DNA of 64,000 bases from Astrocystis sublimbata (lineage: Eukaryota; Ascomycota; Sordariomycetes; Xylariales; Xylariaceae): assembly GCA_022453515.1 (NCBI GenBank), contig JAJNNY010000045.1, forward strand, positions 1-64,000, given 5' to 3'. Made by a program: the position numbers and the translations under genes. Of the stretch, positions 36,082-45,613 are shown one piece after another; positions within the stretch are counted from its first letter, which is position 1, and each line of letters starts with the position of its first letter. Below the pieces are notes generated by a model, which ran no database searches, was not told the origin of the DNA, and worked only from the letters and a program-made list of their open reading frames with translations.

Positions 36082-36974
36082 ATGAAGACTCAATCCTTTT
36101 CCGCTTCGCTCGCCCTTCCTCTCCTGGCCTTGGCCGGAGACCAGCAGCCACTGGGCCACCCCCTCAACTTCGTAGACCGCATGTTCCGTGAAAGCGATGA
36201 CACGCCAGGGCCCCAACCCGAGAAACTGCTCTCCATGCTCGAGGCCGACAAGCTATGCGGCAACATATCTACCGTGACGCTTGAGGCTCCCGGCAAGGGT
36301 TTATTGACATTCTACGCTGGACGGGTATTCGTGCGGAACAGCACCCCGGCGACGTACCGCTGGAGTGGACGCTAGCCAAGCTGAAGGGCCACGAGCAGCT
36401 CTTCGCCGTATACACCACAGACCCTTTCGGCAAGAAGTACTTCCTGAACGATAACAGCGGCATCTCTCGACCACCACGACCCCGAACTATACTGGCCGCT
36501 ATACCCTGCGTTACTCCTCCAACACCAAGCCGCCTCGCAATGCTTTCTCCGTGGATGATCGCTGCCTCGTGACAATTCCTTTCGAAGACAAGGTCAACTC
36601 GATTGGCAACACACCTTGCACGCCATTCTTGTTTAAGAAGATCGAGTCATCGGGATCGTCGCGCAGCATTGGCGGGGATTCCATGGATACAAAGATGCCT
36701 ACGAAAGTGGTACAACCCAGTGGACGACTCGGATACTAACTCTTCTCGCGCAGTGACCAAGTACAAGAACGGCGAGCTGGACGAGCTGATCGCAATGAGC
36801 CCCGACCAAATACACGCTCTCGGTTGGCCCGAGAACCTGGGCAACTTCATCCAAGCCCTGCCCCTCTCGATCGTCGCAGCTGCTGCCTGTGGCGTTGCCT
36901 GCACTGCAGTTTCCGTGCATTGTGTGCCTTGTCAGGGACAGAGAGGCATAATCTGGAGTGATGTGTTACTCTGA
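36082..36974 (+). pseudogene. Secreted-protein gene with three apparent frameshifts
   Basis: The 5' end encodes a clear signal peptide (MKTQSFSASLALPLLALAG) and a mature start GDQQPLGHPLNFVD in one frame. Protein-like sequence then continues in other frames: VPLEWTLAKLKGHEQLFAVY (about 36345-36460), YTGRYTLRYSSN...VDDRCLVTIPFED (about 36470-36690), and WYNPVDDSDTNSSRAVTKYK...MSPDQIHALGWPENL to the stop at 36974. The switches fall near 36318-36330 (GGG run), 36463-36472 (CTCTC) and 36705-36712 (AAA), with no intron signals to explain them. Either the gene is decayed or the assembly has indels. The product looks like a fungal secreted or cell-surface protein of unknown function, with a Cys- and Ala-rich hydrophobic C-terminus. 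Confidence 0.6.
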
Positions 36975-37433
36975 ACATCGTGAGGCTTGGGGGTGCGCGG
37001 TTTCTAATTTACCCTAATCCACTAGATGTTCCACAAATCGCAATGAATGCAACTGTCAATGTAGCCTCGTCTGATCATAGCAAGGCTTGTACAACTAGCG
37101 AATCAATAAACCCAAGCCGTGTCAGCCTAGGACTGTAACACAATCAATTCGCAATGCCCTGCCAGCGGCCATTCAGGTGTCGTGTGATTGAGACACGCTA
37201 CTCAACTTTGACTTTACTCGTTAATATAGTGGCATTCGCATCATCTGCTTTGAAACCGCCCCCCCTCCTCCTCGCTGTCTCTTTACTCCGATGGCGTTTC
37301 TCCATATCCAATTTCGCTCAGTTCCTTATGTTATATCTAAACGTTCGAACGTCAAGCCTTAACAATTTCCATTTTACAGTCCGATGCTTAACTACTTTAT
37401 CTTGGTAGTAATATCTTATACTCTACCCGGATT
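36975..37433. other. Intergenic upstream of SAT4-like gene
   Basis: About 460 bp with no gene; it is the likely promoter of the SAT4-like gene at 37434. Confidence 0.5.
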
Positions 37434-38486
37434 ATGCCTTCTGCAATAGCCCAAGCCCAGAGCCTCCCCCCTGACGTGAACAAGGGCTACATCGTGAACA
37501 TAATCGCATGGGCCGGCGCTATTATCTCAACGACATGCGTCATAATGCGCATCTACAGCCGAACATTCATAATCCAGCGTGTCGGGTGGGATGATGCCAT
37601 CGTTGTTTTTGCCGCGCTATTAACAATCACCGCCAGGGCACTAGTTTCCGTCATAATCGCACACGGTGTCGGTCGACACATACAATACGTATCCAGCGAA
37701 GATACTTTTATAATAGCCTACTACACCCCTATCCTCTGTGCGCTAGGGCTCCCAGCCTACTGCCTGCCAAAACTTGCGATCGTCATCTTCATCAGCAAGT
37801 TGCTGGGCGCCGCTGTTGGGCGCGGCATCTGGTTCCTGTACGGCATTATCGCGGTGCTTTTCGTCACGACGGCTTTGTCCATTGTCATACTCTTCATCGA
37901 GTGTAACCCGCCACATGCGATTTTGCGTCCCTTCGCGCCAGCTCGATGCATACCGATCCGGGTCTACGACATTGTCAGCATGTTGACATGTGGTGAGTAC
38001 AACTCACACAAAGAATGATGATGCCCGAACGATTGACCGAGTAAGACAGCATGGTCAGCCTTTGCAGATCTGGTACTGGCCGTTTACCCGGCCACTCTAC
38101 TCTGGAGATTGCAAATGAAATTGTCCCGCAAAGTTCCGCTCATGCTGATCATGAGTCTCGGGATTTTGTATGTAACTATATCATCATCAGTCATGGCAGG
38201 ACGTGTGGTTGATCTGTCCATTGACGTGAATACAGCGCCATGATTGCGGCGGTCACAAAACTTTCCAAGCTTCACGAATTAAACTCACCTGACATGACTT
38301 ACGACGTGGTCTGGCTCTACATTCTATTCACGTCTGTGGCCCTGCCTCTATTTCTCCTGTCAGCCTTTGACTCCGCTGACTTTGGTGTACAGTGTTGAGA
38401 CAGACCTCGTTATCATTGCCTCATGCGCTCCAGCATTCCCTAAGCTATGGTCCCGCGCTTTCGGCAATGATTACTGGGCTGTATAA
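37434..38486 (+). CDS. SAT4/PTH11-like integral membrane protein (second copy)
   Basis: Four exons, 37434-37992, 38068-38167, 38236-38331 and 38393-38486, total 849 nt (282 aa). Donors are GTGAGT, GTATGT and a weaker GTCTGT; each junction restores family-like sequence (LTCD|LVLAVYPATLLWRLQ, GIF|AMIAAVTKL, ILFT|VETDLVIIASCAPAF). Features of the rhodopsin-like SAT4 family are WDDAIVVFAALL, the CNPP...ARCI cysteine pair near the end of exon 1, and about six or seven hydrophobic helices. It is shorter than most members (usually 350-400 aa) because the C-terminal cytoplasmic tail is nearly absent: it stops 16 residues after the last helix. Plasma-membrane protein; the ligand is unknown. Confidence 0.78.
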
Positions 38487-38733
38487 TGCTATTCTATATT
38501 CTACAGTACCATGGTGTGAATTGAATAATCTTTAGAGTACAACTTGTTCTGTCCGGACTTTCAGCTATTGCAAACATCACTGACCAACGAAATTCCAGCA
38601 GGGGAGGCGACCTAGGTATGTCACAGTTCCTTACTGTTTCAGTGCGCAACAACCTTCAGAAGCCTGATACAGGGTAATTACTTATATACAAGCTTACTTA
38701 ACTGTAGGTAGCCAGCCAAGGCCCCCTATTTGT

Positions 38734-41253
38734 TCAAACAATTCGTATCGTGCTCCTCGGTACCCGTTCCCGATCAGAGAACATGACAGCACGCGGTCCA
38801 AGCAACTCCAGCATCTCCCGCTCATCTTCAGGTCCATGCACATATCGCTGCTCATTTCCATGCTCATGTAATCTAGCACACCCCATATCGATGCACGAAA
38901 TTTCCTCCCTAAACGTCCCGATCCGTCGATAGCAAGTCGCGGCATCATCGAGCGGCTCCAAGACGAGACCAAGATCGACAAGCGCGCACGCGCCTGTGCC
39001 AATGTCTCGGTAATCGTCGGTGTAGAGGGTGCGCTTGGCCAAGAGGCAGACAAAGACTCGGCGAGATTGTGATTGTGATTGTGACTCTGGCTCGATGTCG
39101 GGAAAGTATCGTGTTCTCCGCAGAGGCGCAAGTCCGTCCTCGGTAGCGATGCCAAGGCTTTTGAACTGCTTCAAGCAGTCGCGGCCCTCGAGGCTCTGCT
39201 CGTACAGCTCCCACGCAGATACGGCGGCTTGTCCTATCTGGCTGTTCGCGTCTTCTTGAGCGCGCACCAGGGACCAGTCGGAATATTTAACTCTCGCGAA
39301 CTTGACTCCATGCGGCACTAAACGACAACTCGCCAGTCGGCCGCAGATCTGGAATGAAGCGGCGCTCGGATATTGTGCACATATCTCGGATATTGGCCCA
39401 AAGGGCGTGGCTGCAGGGAGCTCGGGAATGGCTGCCTCTTCGATCACTCGATGAGGCATTAGGTGGTGATATTTTGGGTCTTGAATGACGCTGACACTAC
39501 CCTCCATTTTGATCCATGACCAGCTGGGCACCTTCTCGAGTGCGATGCGTCTTCCTGCTTTCGTACCTGGTTGCCAGAGCAGCTCGTCGATAAATATGAT
39601 ATGCCACATCCCGAATGATGCCTCAAGTCCAAGATGCTGCTGTGGGCTGGCGGCAATGCCTGCCAGCGCACTTAACTTGTCTTCGTCGTAGCTTAGGTTA
39701 GTCTTGCTGTAATCGAGCAGGACCCGCGTCCAAAGAATCTCAAACTGAAGCTTCGTGCTCATCCTCTCCATTGCCGTCGAGTCGAGTCGGTAGAGTTGTG
39801 CCTTCCCTGCCGTATCTGAGCTTCGGTCTGTGTGGATTTGTGCGAACGTCTCTTTGTGGTTCAATACTTGTGTGTAGCGTTTGCGCCGCGCCCGCGGCTC
39901 ACGGAAGCCGCTGTCTGTGCATCGTTGGCACTGTTGGAGTTCCCTACATTCCCAGACGATTTCGTTGGAGGTGAAGCGGAGGGTTCGCGGTGCCATCACT
40001 CGTTCCTGGTAAGCCCATACTCGGCTATCGAGTGTAGACATCTCGTGTCGATGTAGATCCTGATCACACCCTGAGTGCGAGCCGCGCACGTATACGAGAC
40101 TGTTATCGTCGTGCCACATTAGGCAGTCCTCTTGGCTTAGTGGCTGGCGGTCTACGTGGAGGCCCCCGGCTGAGTCGACTGAGCTGGCAGCTGCGATGGT
40201 GACTAGCGAGTTCGCGTAGATGGCACCCATCCGCGAAATCTCGTCACTAAAGTCACGGGCGTCACCTTGAATAATGCATAGGGCATCAACCCATAAATAT
40301 CGCAATGATATGTCTCGGCTGAGCTGTATCGCTTCTTGAATGGTCTTTGGTAGAGTATCAACGTCTATCATCTGCATAAACTCGCAAAGTGTCTTGTGCG
40401 TCAGAGTAATCGAAGACGAAGAGGGATTCCCCCACCGATAGCTCAAGGTAGCGTACGGCTGACCGCACGTCTCATGCTCCGAGACGAGGCGCACGTCGCG
40501 CTCATACGCCGCTAGATCGAGGAGTCGCTTTGGTCTGTCAGTGCCCATTTTAACACTACATTTGCCGTGGTTATCCAAGCAGTTACGCAGCCACGAGGAC
40601 ATCATCTCGAGTCCGACGGAAGCATGTGTTGTCTGTGACCACCGGAAGCGGGACTCGGGCATTTGGTTCCCATTCTCGACCTCGAGGACACTCGGGCCAT
40701 CATCCTCATGGGGGTTTGAGCCGCGATCTCTGCGATGACGGTGATGGCGTAGTTCCACATAAGATACGGGTATTGGCTTGTTCGACGCTCTGTAATTCGA
40801 AGCTACCGGCCCTGGATATGTGTCGAAGAGGCCTAGCATGGTACCAATGCCTCTCGCGTACTGAGCGAATCGTTTCACTGGCGCTACGTAAAGCTTTCTC
40901 TTGATTCCTGGCGTCTCAGACGGCCTCTGAGTGCCGAGACTTCCGAAGTTGTCGGCCAGGAGAACACAGACATGGCACCCATTCTTAGCCGACTCTTTGA
41001 GGTAGCTGACGTTTTTATGATGCACCACAGGCTGTTTTGAACGCCAAAATAAGATGATATCCGGCACCGATTCTATGTCTTCGTAGGGTCTCACTTCCTT
41101 ATAGGATTTGCGAAGTCTCTCTATCTCTCGACAGCTCTTCCCTTCAAAGAACTCGTTCCGTTGCCATTTGGGGCTGGGCATATAGGTTGCAGCGACTTCT
41201 TGACAGCAGCGGCATAGTTGATGCGGGGTGACGACCGCGTCCCGTTCCATCAC
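38734..41253 (-). CDS. HET-domain protein
   Basis: Single exon of 839 codons. Cysteines near the N-terminus (LCRCCQEV) and at CHVCVLLAD precede the HET domain, which starts at YATLSYRWGN (about residue 270) and continues with LPKTIQEAIQLSRDISLRYLWVDALCIIQGD, MGAIYANSLVTIAAASS and WAYQERVMAPRTLRF. These are the three canonical HET blocks of the long, stand-alone HET class (about 700-900 aa). The long C-terminal part has no known domain and contains a short (SQ)n-like stretch (ESQSQSQSRR). In this family the domain triggers heterokaryon incompatibility or cell death when activated by a partner; no partner is identified here. No frameshift or stop is seen, so the gene looks intact. Confidence 0.93.
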   Translation of the reverse strand: MMERDAVVTPHQLCRCCQEVAATYMPSPKWQRNEFFEGKSCREIERLRKSYKEVRPYEDIESVPDIILFWRSKQPVVHHKNVSYLKESAKNGCHVCVLLADNFGSLGTQRPSETPGIKRKLYVAPVKRFAQYARGIGTMLGLFDTYPGPVASNYRASNKPIPVSYVELRHHRHRRDRGSNPHEDDGPSVLEVENGNQMPESRFRWSQTTHASVGLEMMSSWLRNCLDNHGKCSVKMGTDRPKRLLDLAAYERDVRLVSEHETCGQPYATLSYRWGNPSSSSITLTHKTLCEFMQMIDVDTLPKTIQEAIQLSRDISLRYLWVDALCIIQGDARDFSDEISRMGAIYANSLVTIAAASSVDSAGGLHVDRQPLSQEDCLMWHDDNSLVYVRGSHSGCDQDLHRHEMSTLDSRVWAYQERVMAPRTLRFTSNEIVWECRELQQCQRCTDSGFREPRARRKRYTQVLNHKETFAQIHTDRSSDTAGKAQLYRLDSTAMERMSTKLQFEILWTRVLLDYSKTNLSYDEDKLSALAGIAASPQQHLGLEASFGMWHIIFIDELLWQPGTKAGRRIALEKVPSWSWIKMEGSVSVIQDPKYHHLMPHRVIEEAAIPELPAATPFGPISEICAQYPSAASFQICGRLASCRLVPHGVKFARVKYSDWSLVRAQEDANSQIGQAAVSAWELYEQSLEGRDCLKQFKSLGIATEDGLAPLRRTRYFPDIEPESQSQSQSRRVFVCLLAKRTLYTDDYRDIGTGACALVDLGLVLEPLDDAATCYRRIGTFREEISCIDMGCARLHEHGNEQRYVHGPEDEREMLELLGPRAVMFSDRERVPRSTIRIV

Positions 41254-42763
41254 AAAGCTTCAGACAGCTAGATGTCAAGTACCTACCTACATATCTGGCT
41301 TCAAGGGCTGCATGGGCTTACTTTCGTCGCATGGGGCCTTGACTGTCCTTAATATAGATGCCAAGTATGTAGATCAGTGCTCAATCCATCATGGTATTCG
41401 GTAAGGATATCAGGAGCATATGACGCACGAACGCTAGACCAAGCAAGAACTTCAACTCGATACTGCGCATGCTAAAACCCACCCGGAGCCGCATTGCATC
41501 AGCAGGCTGTCCATTTTGGAGCCTCCAGCGGAGGTTCGTGTCGACGGTACCTAGTAGTTGGTATCAGCGATGTGGGAATGAGAGAGAACAAGTACATGCC
41601 TCAGCTTGCAGTCGGGCTAGCCGTGCCTGACTCAACAAGACGAGATGATGAATGGGGATGGTGATGAGCAAGTCAACTTTGGAGCAGGCACTTGGGAGCG
41701 TGCGAAGATGGTCGCTATGGAGAGCAGTTGCGCGTTGCACTGCGTGTTCGCAAGAACAGTGCATCGCAACCCGTTGGTTGGTCCTGCGTCAGCGTCGGGG
41801 AAGTGATCAATACAGAGCGATTGGCAACCGCCAAAGGCCAATCGAGATGATTGCTGTATCTTAGAGAAGCAAGGTGGCATCAACACCGGTGGCCATGGTG
41901 CAATGTGCAGCACAGCATGCAACGTAAGAGGCGCACCATGATTCTAATATCCATGAACGCATCGCGCTGATGGATGGGGGGATCTCTTCTTCACCTCGGT
42001 CCACAAGGGACGGATAGCAATGAAAAGAGCAGGTATGAGAGAAAGGCCTCATGCGTGTTACAAAAATTCCCTACCCGGCCGAAGCCAAGTAGAAGTGGTC
42101 ATAGTATAGTTTTCAACTAGCAAAAACACGCACTCGGATTACTCCTCACTGTGACGCGTAAAGCCCGTGCACTGGGATGGAGAAGAAAGGAAGAAAAGAA
42201 AGCCAGAAACGATGGGGGCGAGCCAGATATTTATACCCACAGGTCCAGGCACAGGCCAGGCCCCCAACACTGCTGGCGTGGCTGGGAAGTGGGGGCCATC
42301 CAGGTACGAGATTGGCTTGCGTGGCTGGTGACTCACCTGAGGCAGCGCAGCAACTGCCCCGAGCCAACCAGCCAACGTACCTACCTCCCTACTTTAACCA
42401 GACACTGCTGGTGCCTGCCGAGCCTGCCACTGGCAGTGAATACTAGTCCGTGATGACTCAAAGTTTGCTCATTACCACCATAGGTAAGTACCTTCCAGAA
42501 GCATGTGACTGCGTGTCCAGCATCACGAAAAGGTAGCCATGAACTTTGAATTCTTGATGCATTGATATGAGACTCTATCTCCCCGACCTCGCCAGGAAAC
42601 CCGAGCCCCGACTTCCGACTTTTGCCCCCAAAACATAGCAATCTAAAATAAGGAAAACCCAGTACATGACAATCGTGTCTTAGGAAATGCGCCACCCAAT
42701 GATATCGTGAAATCCATTCTCCATCATCTATTCTCCCTGCTCCAGACTTGCAACTCAACGACC
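41254..42763. other. Intergenic, no gene seen
   Basis: About 1.5 kb between the HET gene start and the stop of the small secreted protein. Several overlapping ORFs near 42.15-42.45 kb on both strands look like chance reading of GC-rich DNA. Confidence 0.5.
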
Positions 42764-43376
42764 CTACTCTACTATGTTCACAGTAGAGTTGGTGAGGAAA
42801 ATAGATTTCTTGGGGGTGGCCGGTGGTGGCGCACTTGAGGTCGCGCCGGGAGTCGGCGGAATCTGCGAGCTGGCGCAACTCTGCCTGACTAATATGCATG
42901 CGTTAGAAGAAACAGTCATACCGGACCTGACCAAGAGAAGACTCACAGCAAGTTAACATGCAGTCCGAGCACTACATAGTCATTTATGCGTCAGCAACAC
43001 GATCATGGAAGGAGAGAGACAAGACATCGTCATGTAGACTTACAGCCTGTGCATTTCCGCTGCAATTCGGCGTGCAAGTAGCCACGCACAGCCTCTCGTC
43101 GATGTTGCAAGGCAGGACACTGACGCCCAACAGAGGACCGAGGAGATCGAAAGGCACGCGAAGCAGGTCGCCAACAGTTCCGACGACAGAGGTCCCAAGC
43201 GAGCTCAGACCACCCAAGCTTCCCAGACCTCCTAGCCCCCCAAGACTGCTCGTGAGACCGCTTGTGAGGCCTGTGATGCCCGTGAGGCCGGTCAGAGCAC
43301 CGTAGCGCTGGACTTGCGGTAGCACAGCCGCATGAGCTGATACTGCGAAGATGCCGAAAACTGTGCTAGGACGCAT
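42764..43376 (-). CDS. Small secreted cysteine-rich protein with a 25-nt microexon
   Basis: Three exons, 43044-43376, 42947-42971 (25 nt) and 42764-42888, total 483 nt (160 aa); introns 71 and 58 nt with GTAAGT and GTGAGT donors. MRPSTVFGIFAVSAHAAVLP is a signal peptide. A Gly/Leu/Thr/Ser-rich low-complexity segment follows (GLTGITGLTSGLTSSLGGLG). The core has eight cysteines (CNIDERLC, ATCTPNC, then CSDCMLTC and SC) spanning the exon junctions. The tail is Pro/Ser/Thr-rich (IPPTPGATSSAPPPATPKK). It is not a hydrophobin, since the paired CC motifs are missing. No known family is recognised; it may be an effector-like or cell-wall protein. An in-frame ATG at 43397 would add seven residues before the signal peptide. 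Confidence 0.65.
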
Positions 43377-45613
43377 ATTGGCGGATGTGATGTGCAAAAG
43401 GCTGTTCTTGGAGCGGTGTCGTGTTGAAGTGATGCAATGATAAAGTATCTAGGTAGAGTGATTGATGTGTTTGTACTCTGATCGATTTGCCTCTTGTTGC
43501 TGTTGCTGTTGCTGTTCTGTGGTGATGAATATTCGTCTTCCGATCGTGCGCGATCGTCAAATCTTATACACCAGTGCGATCGGCTTAGACAGCATCATGT
43601 GATGGACTTGAGGAAAGCATGCCTGATGCTGTCAATCAACCTCCATTGGGAACGTATCGGTAAGTGAAAATGGCTGAAGATTCCTTCCAGTCACCGACTT
43701 GGTTACAGACCATTATCTACATTTGACGACGAGCAAGAGCCTACTGGCTTGGATGAAACATCTACCGTTGGTGCAGTTCGACTCGCCAGCGTGGGGTATG
43801 CGGGAGGTATATGAGACATACCTCACTTTCATAGAAGCGTAGGAAAGGGGGTGTAGATGCCGTTGCGCTCTACTTTACAGCCGCGCTTCTGGCAATCTGG
43901 ACCGGGACCCTGAATAACACCCCGTGAGTACGGCATTGCACTCTGCCCGCGATCCTGACACTTCATGAAAACTCGAGGGGTTCTGATAATCATGGAAACA
44001 TATGGATGGCATGGCGAGGTGAGACATACCGCAGCCTTGCATGTTAGGAGCATTGCGCTGCCCCGATGCCCCGCGGAGCCACAGAGGCACTCTAGGCAAG
44101 TAGGCAGATATGTTGAACCCTTTCCAGTTGATCAGTATGTCACGAAGCCGATTAGATCATTAAAGGCGATATAAGGTTTTTGCAACGTTGTATGATTGGG
44201 TCTTGCACATGCAACCATGACTGCCCAGGTGCATTTTCGGGGTCAATTGAATTTGCCTCGATGTGCTGTCTCAGTCTACAAACCTAGAAGAGTTCCCAGC
44301 CTTTCCATGGTATCACCCCTATGCCTTTACTGTTTGAGTACTCATTCAACAGACCATTGCCCGAGCCGCCTTAATCCTGTCTTCAGATCACTCGCTCAAT
44401 TTCAATTAGAGAATGCTTAATCCGCGGTACACTGCGTGATCATGGGGAGATGTGGACACGATTACACTTCTAAAATCTCACAAGAGTGCCCCAACAACGC
44501 CCCCATCGCCTTCATCATACAACTCACAAAACAAGGAATGCATCCAGCAACCCTATCCCTCCGCACAGCTCCCCTATTCCTATTCCCCATCTCCACCATT
44601 CCAACCCTTACGGCCGAACCCCAGTCAGCGCCTACACGTGGCGGGTACCGTTGGAGTGGGACACCAACGCGGTGGCTCAAGCCTCAGCATTTCGCCGATG
44701 TGCAAAGTGAACGCCGAAAAAGCCACATGCTCTTGATAAGGGTGATAAGACACGATGAGAAGAGTGGCTTGTCCGTCTTCTCCTGGAATACCTACCTATA
44801 TGTAAGTACGCATTGGGGGTTCAATACTAGTAAATCATCCACTGAAGATGCGCGGTGCATTGGTAGGTGGCGAGTGGTAGAAAGGTGAATATAAAAGGGA
44901 TGTATATCCTCGTCATAAGTGTACCGATCCTTCCCTTTTAGCACAGAATCGAAGGTGTCCATGCAACTGAAGATTTGGGTAGGATTCGTAGGTCGTGGTA
45001 CGAGGAGGCATGACGCGACACTCCCCCAGATCTTATACGTAGACCTGTAGCGTGAACAAATAAAAACATGAATGTGCCTTTCGAAATAAATATTGTTTGT
45101 TATCTCACTATTTTCTCATTGTACAGAACCTATTTTACAAGAGTCTATGGGTTTTACAATGGCTATTACATCATTAAGCGGAGTATCAATTACTAGAGGG
45201 ATGTTGAATCTTTAGCTTGTTTCGCACGCCACATGATAGATTATACCTGACTGGATCCATTCTGCCCGTGTTTGTTGATTGTCTCCTATGCAGAGACTGG
45301 CAGATAAGTTTTCGTCGTGTATAGTTTATCAGAGCCACACGAGAGACCAACTCAAGATGTCTCAGAGTGGTCCCGAATAAGAAGTATGGGCGAGTAAGCA
45401 ATTAAACATTAGCTCCATTTGTGCCAGCCGGTCGTCTGAATCTAGCTGTATGTTCCCTTCACTCAAGGTACACCAGCTATCTATCTTCCTACCTCAAGCC
45501 TCTTGCGCCGGGATCAAAGTAAGTGTCCGTGCCAGCGCCTAGCCAGAACTATAATACAAGAGAAGACGACGTCTCGAGAAACAGATTGCATCGTCACCAT
45601 CCCGCAAGAAAGC
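43377..45613. other. Intergenic, no supported gene
   Basis: About 2.2 kb. It holds a TTGCTG-type microsatellite near 43,494-43,517. ORFs around 44.44-44.89 kb have a biased Pro/Ser composition but no motif or splice structure. Confidence 0.5.

Noticed and set aside
44436..44888. Overlapping ORFs of 150, 94 and 74 codons
   Set aside because: Three frames open at once over Pro/Ser/Thr-coding triplets suggest composition rather than a gene; no signal peptide or domain.
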